Shown here in pieces: positions 14,960-21,061 of a stretch of 21,061 nt of DNA. Source of the stretch: an uncultured Bacteroidales bacterium (GTDB taxonomy: Bacteria > Bacteroidota > Bacteroidia > Bacteroidales > Paludibacteraceae); assembly GCA_903899865.1 (NCBI GenBank), contig CAIUKZ010000516.1:1-21061 (forward strand), given 5' to 3'. The notes under the pieces were generated by a model. That model made no database searches. It was not told the origin of the DNA and worked only from the letters and a program-made list of their open reading frames with translations. The position numbers were made by a program, and so were the translations under genes. The first letter of the stretch is position 1; every line of letters starts with the position of its first letter.

Positions 14960-16360
14960 TTATTTTGCCATTTGATTATTAAACCATTCCGAAAGTTCAT
15001 CCAATGCAGAGGTTGAAATAATTTCGGTGATGGACGGATATTCATCTGGAAGTCCTGTCTTGCATTCTTGAAACAAGTGGTTCAATTTGGGAAGCACTTT
15101 GATAGTGACTTCATTGTTTTGAGCCTTGTTGAAAGCATTCTTAATGGCTAGAGTGTTCAACTCAGTAGGCACTTCCAAGTCTTTCTCTCCATGAAGTACT
15201 AACACAGGACATTTAACGGTTTCAAAATATGCCGCTGGATCTATTTTTATGTATTGTAGCATCCACGGATTGGTAAGTTCATCCACCTTTGTATCCACAT
15301 ATTGATCAAAACTCATCCCTTTTGGCTTACCATTGCTCAAAGGAATTTTTTTGAAACTCATGTTCAGAAAATCAGTAACTTCTTCTTTCATAACCCTTGT
15401 TTCCAGTGAGTCTGTAATGATTCTAAAAGTCTTTGAATAAATCTTATTAATCTTCACAACATCCTCCTCCGACGCACCCGAAGCTGCAGCAATGGTTCGA
15501 GCCTTATGTATCATCAGATTATCGCCCCTCATGCCAGGCGCTCCAAGCATAGCAATGCATTTTATATCATTCGACTTTGACACTATCATTGCAGCGATCA
15601 ACCCTCCTTCCCCTTGACCAATAAGCGACATTTTCTTTTTATCCACTTCTGGACGTTTTTTGAGATACTCCATGGCACTTTCCACATCCGTTTTGAAGTC
15701 CTCTGTAGTGGCTGTTCTAAATTCTCCTTTTGACTGCCCCACTCCACGGTCATCATATCTCAACACACCTATTCCATTCATTGTCAGGTATTCTGCCAGT
15801 ACTTGAAATGGTTTATGCAAATACTTCTCGGCATCTCTATCATCAGGTCCATATCCTGAAACTAACACAACTATTGGGAAATTGCCAGTTTTCTTAGGCA
15901 GAGTAAGTGTTCCTGCAAGTAATATTTTGGATTTTGGATTGATGAAAGTTACGTTTTCGGTATAAAAACTATATGCGGGCTTAGCAGGTTTTACTTTTGT
16001 ATCTGGCACTGGGTCTGTCACCCTTGTCAACCACATGGGATAGTGCCTGCCATTAAATGCAAGTGAACCATGTATTGCATTGGACAAAATTTTACCACTA
16101 TACTCTATACGCACAATAGACATTGCCATTTCCAATTGGCCATGATTTACTTTTACGCTATTGATTGGATAACCTTTGGCTCCATAATCTGGACTATCTA
16201 ATGTAGTGATGTATCCATTAGGAGTCTTTACAAAACGAAATACTACATTAAACTTCGTTTTCTTAACTCGAACTACCCCCTTCCATTTTCCTGAAATATC
16301 CTGACACATAGCACTGTAAAATGCAATGGTCGACAATAATAACAGAACTATTCTCTTCAT
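14960..16360 (-). CDS. Exported alpha/beta-hydrolase-fold protein lacking the nucleophile serine
   Basis: A 466-residue protein with a signal peptide (MKRIVLLLLSTIAFYSAMCQ), so probably periplasmic. Residues about 21-113 form a small beta-barrel-like domain (DISGKWKGVVRVKKTKFNVVF) common before hydrolases of this kind. Residues about 135-465 are an alpha/beta hydrolase: oxyanion-region VLVSGYGPDDRD, strand motif LRYDDRGVGQSKGEF, elbow LIGQGEGGLIAAM, acid loop HGEKD (D394) and base KLNHLFQ (H428). In relatives the elbow reads GHSEGG; here the nucleophile position is G250 (codon GGG, complement of 15611-15613). It is either an inactive member or a binding protein, or it uses different chemistry. 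The rest of the frame is intact, so it is not an obvious pseudogene. It diverges from pdxH. Confidence 0.88.
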   Translation of the reverse strand: MKRIVLLLLSTIAFYSAMCQDISGKWKGVVRVKKTKFNVVFRFVKTPNGYITTLDSPDYGAKGYPINSVKVNHGQLEMAMSIVRIEYSGKILSNAIHGSLAFNGRHYPMWLTRVTDPVPDTKVKPAKPAYSFYTENVTFINPKSKILLAGTLTLPKKTGNFPIVVLVSGYGPDDRDAEKYLHKPFQVLAEYLTMNGIGVLRYDDRGVGQSKGEFRTATTEDFKTDVESAMEYLKKRPEVDKKKMSLIGQGEGGLIAAMIVSKSNDIKCIAMLGAPGMRGDNLMIHKARTIAAASGASEEDVVKINKIYSKTFRIITDSLETRVMKEEVTDFLNMSFKKIPLSNGKPKGMSFDQYVDTKVDELTNPWMLQYIKIDPAAYFETVKCPVLVLHGEKDLEVPTELNTLAIKNAFNKAQNNEVTIKVLPKLNHLFQECKTGLPDEYPSITEIISTSALDELSEWFNNQMAK

Positions 16361-16387
16361 CTAAATTATTTAGTGGTAACAATTTTA

Positions 16388-16395
16388 CAAAATTA
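16388..16395 (-). promoter_or_regulatory. -7 box of the alpha/beta-hydrolase gene
   Basis: TAATTTTG on the minus strand matches TAnnTTTG and predicts a transcript start near 16382, about 22 nt before the ATG at 16358-16360. A TTTG stands upstream, but at a longer than usual distance of about 24 nt. Confidence 0.5.
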
Positions 16396-16506
16396 AAACT
16401 AAATTTGGAACTTCCCATTCAAAACTGAAAAGATATTCAGAATTTAACAACACATTCAAACTTATAAATCATCCAATTGTTATACCCAAAAACCAACACC
16501 AATGCC

Positions 16507-17136
16507 ATGCTAAGAGACATTAGAACTCAATATGAATTTGCAAAACTGGACGAAAAAACTGTCAATACAAATCCAATGACTCAGATTAATGATTGGTTGA
16601 ATGAGGCCATTGAAACGCACCAACCCGAACCAACTGCAATGGTAGTTACCACCGTAAATGCCGATTTACAACCACATGCAAGAGTAGTACTTCTGAAAGA
16701 GATTTCAAATAATGGATTGATCTTTTACACTAATTTCAATAGTAAAAAAGGGCAAGATATAGCACAAAATAATCAGATTTCATTACTTTTCTTCTGGCAA
16801 GGACTAGAAAGACAGGTAAGAATAAATGGAACCGTGGATAAAATTGATGAACAAACTGCCACTGATTACTTTCACTCTCGTCCCACTGACAGTCAGCTTG
16901 CTGCATGGGCTTCACCCCAAAGCTCAGTCATTCCATCACGTGAATTTCTTGATGATAGATTCAAGACCTACCAAACACAATTTGAAAACAATATTCCTAA
17001 ACCTCCTCATTGGGGTGGCTACATTGTCACTCCTCAGCAAATCGAATTCTGGCAAGGCAGACCCAACCGACTGCATGATCGATTGATTTTTACAAAAGAA
17101 ATCGACAACTGGAAGATTGAAAGACTAGCACCATGA
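16507..17136 (+). CDS. pdxH: Pyridoxamine 5'-phosphate oxidase
   Basis: FMN enzyme that oxidises pyridoxine or pyridoxamine 5'-phosphate to pyridoxal 5'-phosphate, the last step of vitamin B6 cofactor synthesis and salvage. The product has 209 residues starting MLRDIRTQYEFAKLDE. An in-frame TTG at 16477 would add ten residues not typical of the family, so ATG 16507 is preferred. Key segments: PTAMVVTTVNADLQPHARVVLLKE (FMN/substrate site), GLIFYTNFNSKKGQDIAQN, RQVRINGTVDKI, SRPTDSQLAAWASPQSSVI, and the C-terminal dimer/active-site signature EFWQGRPNRLHDRLIF ending in WKIERLAP. All conserved parts are present. The product PLP is the cofactor of gcvP in this window, but the genes are 10 kb apart and not co-transcribed. 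Confidence 0.97.
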   Translation: MLRDIRTQYEFAKLDEKTVNTNPMTQINDWLNEAIETHQPEPTAMVVTTVNADLQPHARVVLLKEISNNGLIFYTNFNSKKGQDIAQNNQISLLFFWQGLERQVRINGTVDKIDEQTATDYFHSRPTDSQLAAWASPQSSVIPSREFLDDRFKTYQTQFENNIPKPPHWGGYIVTPQQIEFWQGRPNRLHDRLIFTKEIDNWKIERLAP

Positions 17137-17153
17137 TTCATTTTCGAGCTGAC

Positions 17154-17231
17154 AAATAAGCGGTAAAATTTCATAAAAACATCTTATTTTTACTTTTTTA
17201 CACAAATAAGACGACTTTAATCGACTTATTT
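17154..17231. repeat. Inverted AAATAAG/CTTATTT half-sites upstream of the ATPase gene
   Basis: AAATAAGACGA (17204-17214) faces TCGACTTATTT (17221-17231): 11-bp arms with one mismatch and a 6-nt spacer. A second, looser pair is AAATAAG at 17154-17160 and CTTATTT at 17183-17189. The proximal palindrome overlaps the expected -33 zone of the ATPase promoter. The same AAATAAGACGA core reappears in the hairpin after the gene. Confidence 0.6.
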
Positions 17232-17245
17232 TAAAATAATTGAAT

Positions 17246-17253
17246 TATATTTG
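17246..17253 (+). promoter_or_regulatory. -7 box of the AAA_14 ATPase gene
   Basis: TATATTTG matches TAnnTTTG exactly and lies 20 nt before the ATG at 17273. It falls inside the longest frame (from 17240), which argues for the 17273 start. Confidence 0.6.
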
Positions 17254-17272
17254 CAGAATTAAATCTGCTTAT

Positions 17273-18730
17273 ATGACAAACACCGATTATTTACAAGAGC
17301 AAATACTAGGTCGTCTGAGAATGGATAATCCTTGGTGGACAAGCAATGTCACTGACGACTACTACAACTCCATGCAAAGACGACTCTATCTGGATTTGTT
17401 TTACCCATTGGTAACAGACTTCTCTCTCAGACGTGGCATCATACTCATGGGACCTCGACGGGTAGGAAAAACGGTGCTTATCTACCATTGCATCCAGCGA
17501 CTAATCAATGATGGTATTAATCCACAGAAAATTATCTTTATTTCTGTGGAAACTCCTATCTATAACAGACTTTCGCTGGATGAACTATTCTCATTGGCCA
17601 AACGTGCTGTAGGACAAGGCGATGAAGACAAGGACTTTTATGTGTATTTTGACGAAATACAGTACCTCAAAGACTGGGAAGTACACCTTAAAACATTGAT
17701 AGATTCCTATTTATATGTCAAGTTCGTAGCGTCTGGTTCGGCTGCGGCAGCTCTAAAAATGAAAAGTAATGAAAGTGGCGCTGGCAGGTTTACAGATTTT
17801 ATGCTTCCACCCCTGACATTCAATGAATTTATTCATTTGAAAAACTTCAATAATCTAATCATCCCTTCATCTATTAATTGGCTGGGTGAACAGATAGAAA
17901 GCTTTGACACCATTGATATACGGAAGTTGAATGAATTATTTATTCACTACATGAACTATGGTGGTTATCCTGAAGTGGTATTTTCAGAAAAAATTCAAGC
18001 CAATCCAGGACAGTTCATCAGACATGATATTATTGACAAAGTATTATTGCGCGATCTGCCTAGTTTATATGGCATAGCTGATGTTCAAGAACTTAACACA
18101 TTGTTTACCGTTATTGCGTATAATTCTGGTAGTGAGTTTTCTTTTGATAATTTATCCAAACTATCTGGCGTAAAGAAGGATACACTTAGAAAGTACATCG
18201 AATACCTACAGGCGGCTTTCTTAATAAAGATAGTTCACAAAACGGATATCAATGCTAAGAAATTCCAACGTGCTACGGCCTTTAAAATCTATCTGACCAA
18301 TCCATCACTCAGATGTGCTTTGTTTCAACCAATCCAACCACTGGATGAGAAAATGGGAGATCTGGTAGAAACCACCGTATTTGCGCAATGGATACAGCGA
18401 GAAAACGCTAACATCTGTTATGCCAACTGGCGGGACGGCAAAAAAGAAGGCGAAGTGGATCTGGTGGGAATAAGCGAGTCAACTCAAAAGCCATCGTGGG
18501 CTGTAGAAATAAAATGGTCGGATAGATATTATGACCACATCGGCGAATTGAAATCGCTGCTTAGCTTTATGGATGCAAATCAACTGAAACAAGTAATTGT
18601 GACTAGCATGGAAAAATCTGGAAAAAAAGAACTGGATCATATCTCCATACAGTTTATTCCTACCTCTTTATACGCATACATAGTGGGACATAATACCATT
18701 CAGATTAGAAAACAAAAAATTGGACTCTAA
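17273..18730 (+). CDS. AAA_14 / DUF4143 family P-loop ATPase
   Basis: A 485-residue cytoplasmic ATPase of a family abundant in Bacteroidota and archaea but without an agreed function. ATG 17273 (MTNTDYLQEQILGRLRMDN) is preferred because the promoter -7 box overlaps the longer frame. Walker A is GPRRVGKT (residues 60-67). Walker B is YVYFDEIQYLKDWE, with sensor-like VKFVASGSAAAALK after it, and the mid-domain runs LPPLTFNEFIHLKN. The C-terminal part (about 300-485) is the DUF4143 region: a winged-helix-like stretch (FDNLSKLSGVKKDTLRKYIEYLQAAFLI) followed by a PD-(D/E)XK nuclease-like core, EGEVDLVGI then AVEIKWSD. The gene is a single-gene unit between inverted repeats sharing AAATAAGACGA, possibly self-regulating or mobile. 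Nearby genes are housekeeping, so context gives no function. Confidence 0.9.
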   Translation: MTNTDYLQEQILGRLRMDNPWWTSNVTDDYYNSMQRRLYLDLFYPLVTDFSLRRGIILMGPRRVGKTVLIYHCIQRLINDGINPQKIIFISVETPIYNRLSLDELFSLAKRAVGQGDEDKDFYVYFDEIQYLKDWEVHLKTLIDSYLYVKFVASGSAAAALKMKSNESGAGRFTDFMLPPLTFNEFIHLKNFNNLIIPSSINWLGEQIESFDTIDIRKLNELFIHYMNYGGYPEVVFSEKIQANPGQFIRHDIIDKVLLRDLPSLYGIADVQELNTLFTVIAYNSGSEFSFDNLSKLSGVKKDTLRKYIEYLQAAFLIKIVHKTDINAKKFQRATAFKIYLTNPSLRCALFQPIQPLDEKMGDLVETTVFAQWIQRENANICYANWRDGKKEGEVDLVGISESTQKPSWAVEIKWSDRYYDHIGELKSLLSFMDANQLKQVIVTSMEKSGKKELDHISIQFIPTSLYAYIVGHNTIQIRKQKIGL

Positions 18731-18735
18731 CACAC

Positions 18736-18773
18736 TTTCCAAATAAGACGACAAAAGTCGTCTTATTTGGAAA
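18736..18773. terminator. Perfect 17-bp palindromic hairpin after the ATPase gene
   Basis: TTTCCAAATAAGACGAC (18736-18752) and its exact complement (18757-18773) surround a 4-nt AAAA loop, starting 6 nt after the ATPase stop codon. It can serve as a terminator, but its arm repeats the AAATAAGACGA found upstream of the same gene, so a second role as a binding or boundary site is possible. Confidence 0.75.
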
Positions 18774-18948
18774 ACACCACTTAAATACCTTAAATACAAC
18801 ACATTAAAAGGTAAAAATAAGAATTACACATCCAAAAACGACCCACTTTTTCCATCAAAACCACTCATAATTGTCGCTTTTATAACTTAACTATCAATTA
18901 AATTCCTCATAGATAGCAATTTCTAATTTTATATTGATAGATTAAGCG

Positions 18949-18956
18949 TATCTTTG
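18949..18956 (+). promoter_or_regulatory. -7 box of the helicase-era unit
   Basis: TATCTTTG matches TAnnTTTG and lies 26 nt before the helicase ATG at 18983. No TTG stands at the expected -33 distance. The 18774-18948 spacer is AT-rich, and I see no other element in it. Confidence 0.5.
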
Positions 18957-18982
18957 CATCACTTTTAGAAACAAGAAATTAC

Positions 18983-20320
18983 ATGACTTTTTCAGAATTA
19001 AATATCAGCTCTCCACTTCTCAATGCATTGAATGACATGGAGATAACCCTTCCAACCACCATCCAACGACGTGCATACCCGGTGATAATGTCAGGAAGTG
19101 ATGTAGTGGGAATTGCGCAAACTGGTACGGGTAAAACCATTGCCTATCTTCTACCTTGCCTTCGTCAATGGCAATTTACCAAAGAAAAAGCACCACAAAT
19201 ACTGATTGTTGTTCCTACACGTGAACTTGTAGTTCAGGTGGTAGAACAGGTAGAGAAACTCACCACCTATATGAATGTGAGAGTAGCAGGCGTGTATGGC
19301 GGTGTAAATATGTCACGTCAAACTCCACTGATTACTAGCGGAATCGATGTTTTAGTTGCCACACCTGGACGCTTATTGGACTTTGCGTTGAATGGCACTT
19401 TGAAGCTGAAATCTATCAAACGGTTTATTATTGATGAAGTGGACGAAATGCTGAACTTAGGTTTTAGACCACAGTTAGTACGTATAATTGACCTCCTACC
19501 CGCAAAGCGTCAAAACCTGATGTTTTCGGCCACTATCTCCAATGAACTAAAGAATCTAGTAGCTGATTTTTTTATCGAGCCAATAGAAATTGAAGCTGCT
19601 CCTTCTGGCACTCCGCTCGAAAACATCAAGCAGGTAGGATTTAAGGTTCCCAACTTTTACACCAAAGTGAACCTGCTGGAGTTTTTACTCCAATCAAGTG
19701 AGGATTTTTCGAAAGTAATGATTTTTACATCTACCAAAAAACTTGCTGATTCACTATATGAGGCATTGGAGCCTAAGTTTGCTGATGATTTAGGATTGAT
19801 ACATTCTAATAAATCTCAAAACAACCGTTTTGACACCATGCGCGTTTTCAATGAAGGCGGTATCAGAGCTTTGATTGCCACAGATATCGTAGCTCGTGGG
19901 CTGGACATTAGTGATGTGACACACGTGGTCAACTTTGATGTACCCGAAGAGGCCGAAAACTACATGCACCGCATCGGACGTACAGGTCGTGCCGACAAAA
20001 AGGGTGTTGCCATCACATTCATTACCAAAGCTGATACCGAAAACCGAAAAGCCATTGAAACATTGATGGGACGAAAAATCCCACCTGTAGCACTGCCTGA
20101 AGAAGTCGAAATCTCCAAAGAACTTACAATAGACGAACTCCCTCAAGTAAAAATGAAAAACGCACTGGTGTCCTTACCAAAAAAAGAAGAAGGTGGTGCT
20201 GCATTTCACGAAAAGAAAGACAAAAACAAAAAAGTCAATCAAAAAGTTAGAAGAAAAGATGCCATGAAAATGAAATATGGCAAACCAAAAACTAGAGGTC
20301 AAAAGAAAAAAAATGGATAA
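18983..20320 (+). CDS. DEAD-box ATP-dependent RNA helicase
   Basis: A 445-residue helicase that remodels RNA structures, acting in ribosome assembly or mRNA decay. Motifs in order: Q-motif region TTIQRRAYPVI (Q28), motif I AQTGTGKT (45-52), Ia VVPTREL, GG (YGGVN), Ib ATPGR, motif II IIDEVDEMLNLGF (DEVD at 151-154 instead of the usual DEAD), motif III SAT (182-184), motif IV MIFTST, motif V ATDIVARGLDI, motif VI HRIGRTGRA. The tail after about residue 385 is basic and Lys-rich (KKDKNKKVNQKVRRKDAM), as in RhlE-like helicases of this phylum, and probably binds RNA. Its stop codon overlaps an in-frame upstream ATG of era, so the two are probably co-transcribed. The V in motif II is a conservative change and is expected to keep ATPase activity. 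Confidence 0.96.
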   Translation: MTFSELNISSPLLNALNDMEITLPTTIQRRAYPVIMSGSDVVGIAQTGTGKTIAYLLPCLRQWQFTKEKAPQILIVVPTRELVVQVVEQVEKLTTYMNVRVAGVYGGVNMSRQTPLITSGIDVLVATPGRLLDFALNGTLKLKSIKRFIIDEVDEMLNLGFRPQLVRIIDLLPAKRQNLMFSATISNELKNLVADFFIEPIEIEAAPSGTPLENIKQVGFKVPNFYTKVNLLEFLLQSSEDFSKVMIFTSTKKLADSLYEALEPKFADDLGLIHSNKSQNNRFDTMRVFNEGGIRALIATDIVARGLDISDVTHVVNFDVPEEAENYMHRIGRTGRADKKGVAITFITKADTENRKAIETLMGRKIPPVALPEEVEISKELTIDELPQVKMKNALVSLPKKEEGGAAFHEKKDKNKKVNQKVRRKDAMKMKYGKPKTRGQKKKNG

Positions 20321-20330
20321 TAATAACATA

Positions 20331-21061
20331 ATGCATAAGTCTGGTTTTGTAAACATAGTTGGCAATCCCAACGTAGGTAAATCAACCCTAATGAACGCCT
20401 TGGTAGGTGAGCGCATATCTATCATCACTTCCAAAGCCCAAACCACGCGCCATCGTATCTTGGGAATAGTAAATGGTGACGACTTTCAGATTGTATATTC
20501 GGACACTCCAGGTGTACTTACACCCAATTATCGTTTACAAGAGTCGATGCTCAAGTTCTCCAAATCTGCCTTAACAGATGCTGACGTATTGCTCTATGTT
20601 ACAGATGTTTTTGATGTGTACGAGAAAAATATTGAATTCGTAGAGAAAGTAAAATTGAACCCTGCTCCCCTCCTACTTGTTATCAATAAAATTGACTTGA
20701 TAGACGAGGAACGACTGGTAGTAATGGTGGACAAATGGAAGTTACTGTTGCCACATGCAGAGATTTTCCCAATTTCAGCCATCGAAAAATTCAACGTAGA
20801 GCCACTATTTAAGCGGATTAAAGAACTGCTACCTGAATCACCACCATTTTTCGATAAAGATCAACTCACCGATAAACCAGCGCGTTTTTTTGTGACAGAG
20901 ATTATTCGTGAAAAAATCCTATTGAATTACGACAAAGAAATACCCTACTCAGTAGAAGTGGAAGTGGAACAATTTCAAGAAGATGAGCGACTTATTAGAA
21001 TAAATGCTGTGATATATGTGGAGCGTGATTCCCAAAAAGGCATTGTCATCGGTCATGGCGG
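20331..21061 (+). CDS. era: GTPase Era, 3' truncated by window edge
   Basis: Essential GTPase that binds 16S rRNA and helps 30S subunit assembly. ATG 20331 begins MHKSGFVNIVGNPNVGKSTL, the usual Bacteroidota start. An in-frame ATG at 20313 (MDNNNI extension) overlaps the helicase stop by 8 nt and would give translational coupling. The G domain is complete: G1 GNPNVGKS (11-18), G2 around the TTR of SKAQTTRHR, G3 DTPG, G4 NKID, G5 SAI. The C-terminal KH RNA-binding domain begins around KPARFFVTEIIREKIL and reaches YVERDSQKGIVIGHGG at the window edge, where the GxxG loop region starts. About 243 residues are visible and roughly 50 are missing. The frame has no disruption. Confidence 0.97.
   Translation, partial: MHKSGFVNIVGNPNVGKSTLMNALVGERISIITSKAQTTRHRILGIVNGDDFQIVYSDTPGVLTPNYRLQESMLKFSKSALTDADVLLYVTDVFDVYEKNIEFVEKVKLNPAPLLLVINKIDLIDEERLVVMVDKWKLLLPHAEIFPISAIEKFNVEPLFKRIKELLPESPPFFDKDQLTDKPARFFVTEIIREKILLNYDKEIPYSVEVEVEQFQEDERLIRINAVIYVERDSQKGIVIGHG

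Noticed and set aside
16477..16506. TTG start ten codons upstream for PdxH
   Set aside because: The added residues are not typical of the family, and ATG 16507 gives a standard-length N-terminus.
19790..20446. Minus-strand frames of 90-118 codons across the helicase and era genes
   Set aside because: They are antisense to conserved helicase motifs and the era G1 region, with Phe/Cys-rich translations typical of shadow frames.
1..21061. CRISPR array, tRNA, rRNA or insertion sequence
   Set aside because: I saw no regularly spaced direct repeats, no tRNA-like cloverleaf with a CCA-type end, no rRNA sequence, and no transposase or integrase coding region.

Overview
The window comes from the chromosome of a low-GC Gram-negative bacterium of the phylum Bacteroidota. 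Three things point there. Many genes are preceded by the Bacteroidota -7 promoter box TAnnTTTG and have no Shine-Dalgarno sequence. One secreted protein ends in a type IX secretion sorting domain. The gene content (PadR + PspC/GIN-domain pair, single-chain glycine decarboxylase, OmpH/Skp-like protein, AAA_14/DUF4143 ATPase) is typical of the phylum. Genus cannot be read from the sequence.

Layout: (1) 1-1006 holds the 3' end of a small membrane protein (+) and a Skp/OmpH-like periplasmic chaperone (-), which converge on a strong hairpin. (2) 1298-3432 is a PadR regulator - PspC/GIN membrane protein operon (+) with palindromes over its promoter. (3) 3517-8337 holds gcvP (glycine decarboxylase) and a secreted SGNH hydrolase, both on the minus strand. 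(4) 8563-14841 holds an orphan single-pass membrane protein followed by a complete three-gene RND efflux operon (lipoprotein adaptor, HAE1-type pump, outer-membrane factor) on the plus strand. (5) 14960-17136 holds an exported alpha/beta-hydrolase-like protein (-) and pdxH (+), which diverge. (6) 17152-18773 is an AAA_14/DUF4143 ATPase gene bracketed by related inverted repeats. (7) 18949-21061 is a DEAD-box helicase overlapping the start of era, which runs off the window.

The most striking observation is a ~90-nt leader present twice, in opposite orientations: directly before gcvP (6371-6464, minus) and directly before the orphan gene upstream of the efflux operon (8575-8669, plus). The copies are about 86% identical. 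Each carries a 14-codon reading frame ending exactly 4 nt before the downstream start codon, and each can form the same 8-bp long-range stem, with a G-U/A-U substitution between copies. This looks like a shared cis-regulatory leader on two unrelated transcription units. The two copies also form an inverted pair around the SGNH hydrolase gene.

Other notable points: the alpha/beta hydrolase has glycine in place of the nucleophilic serine; the ATPase is flanked by AAATAAGACGA-type palindromes; the SGNH hydrolase has Asn where the block V Asp is expected. Most of the window is otherwise ordinary housekeeping and efflux content.
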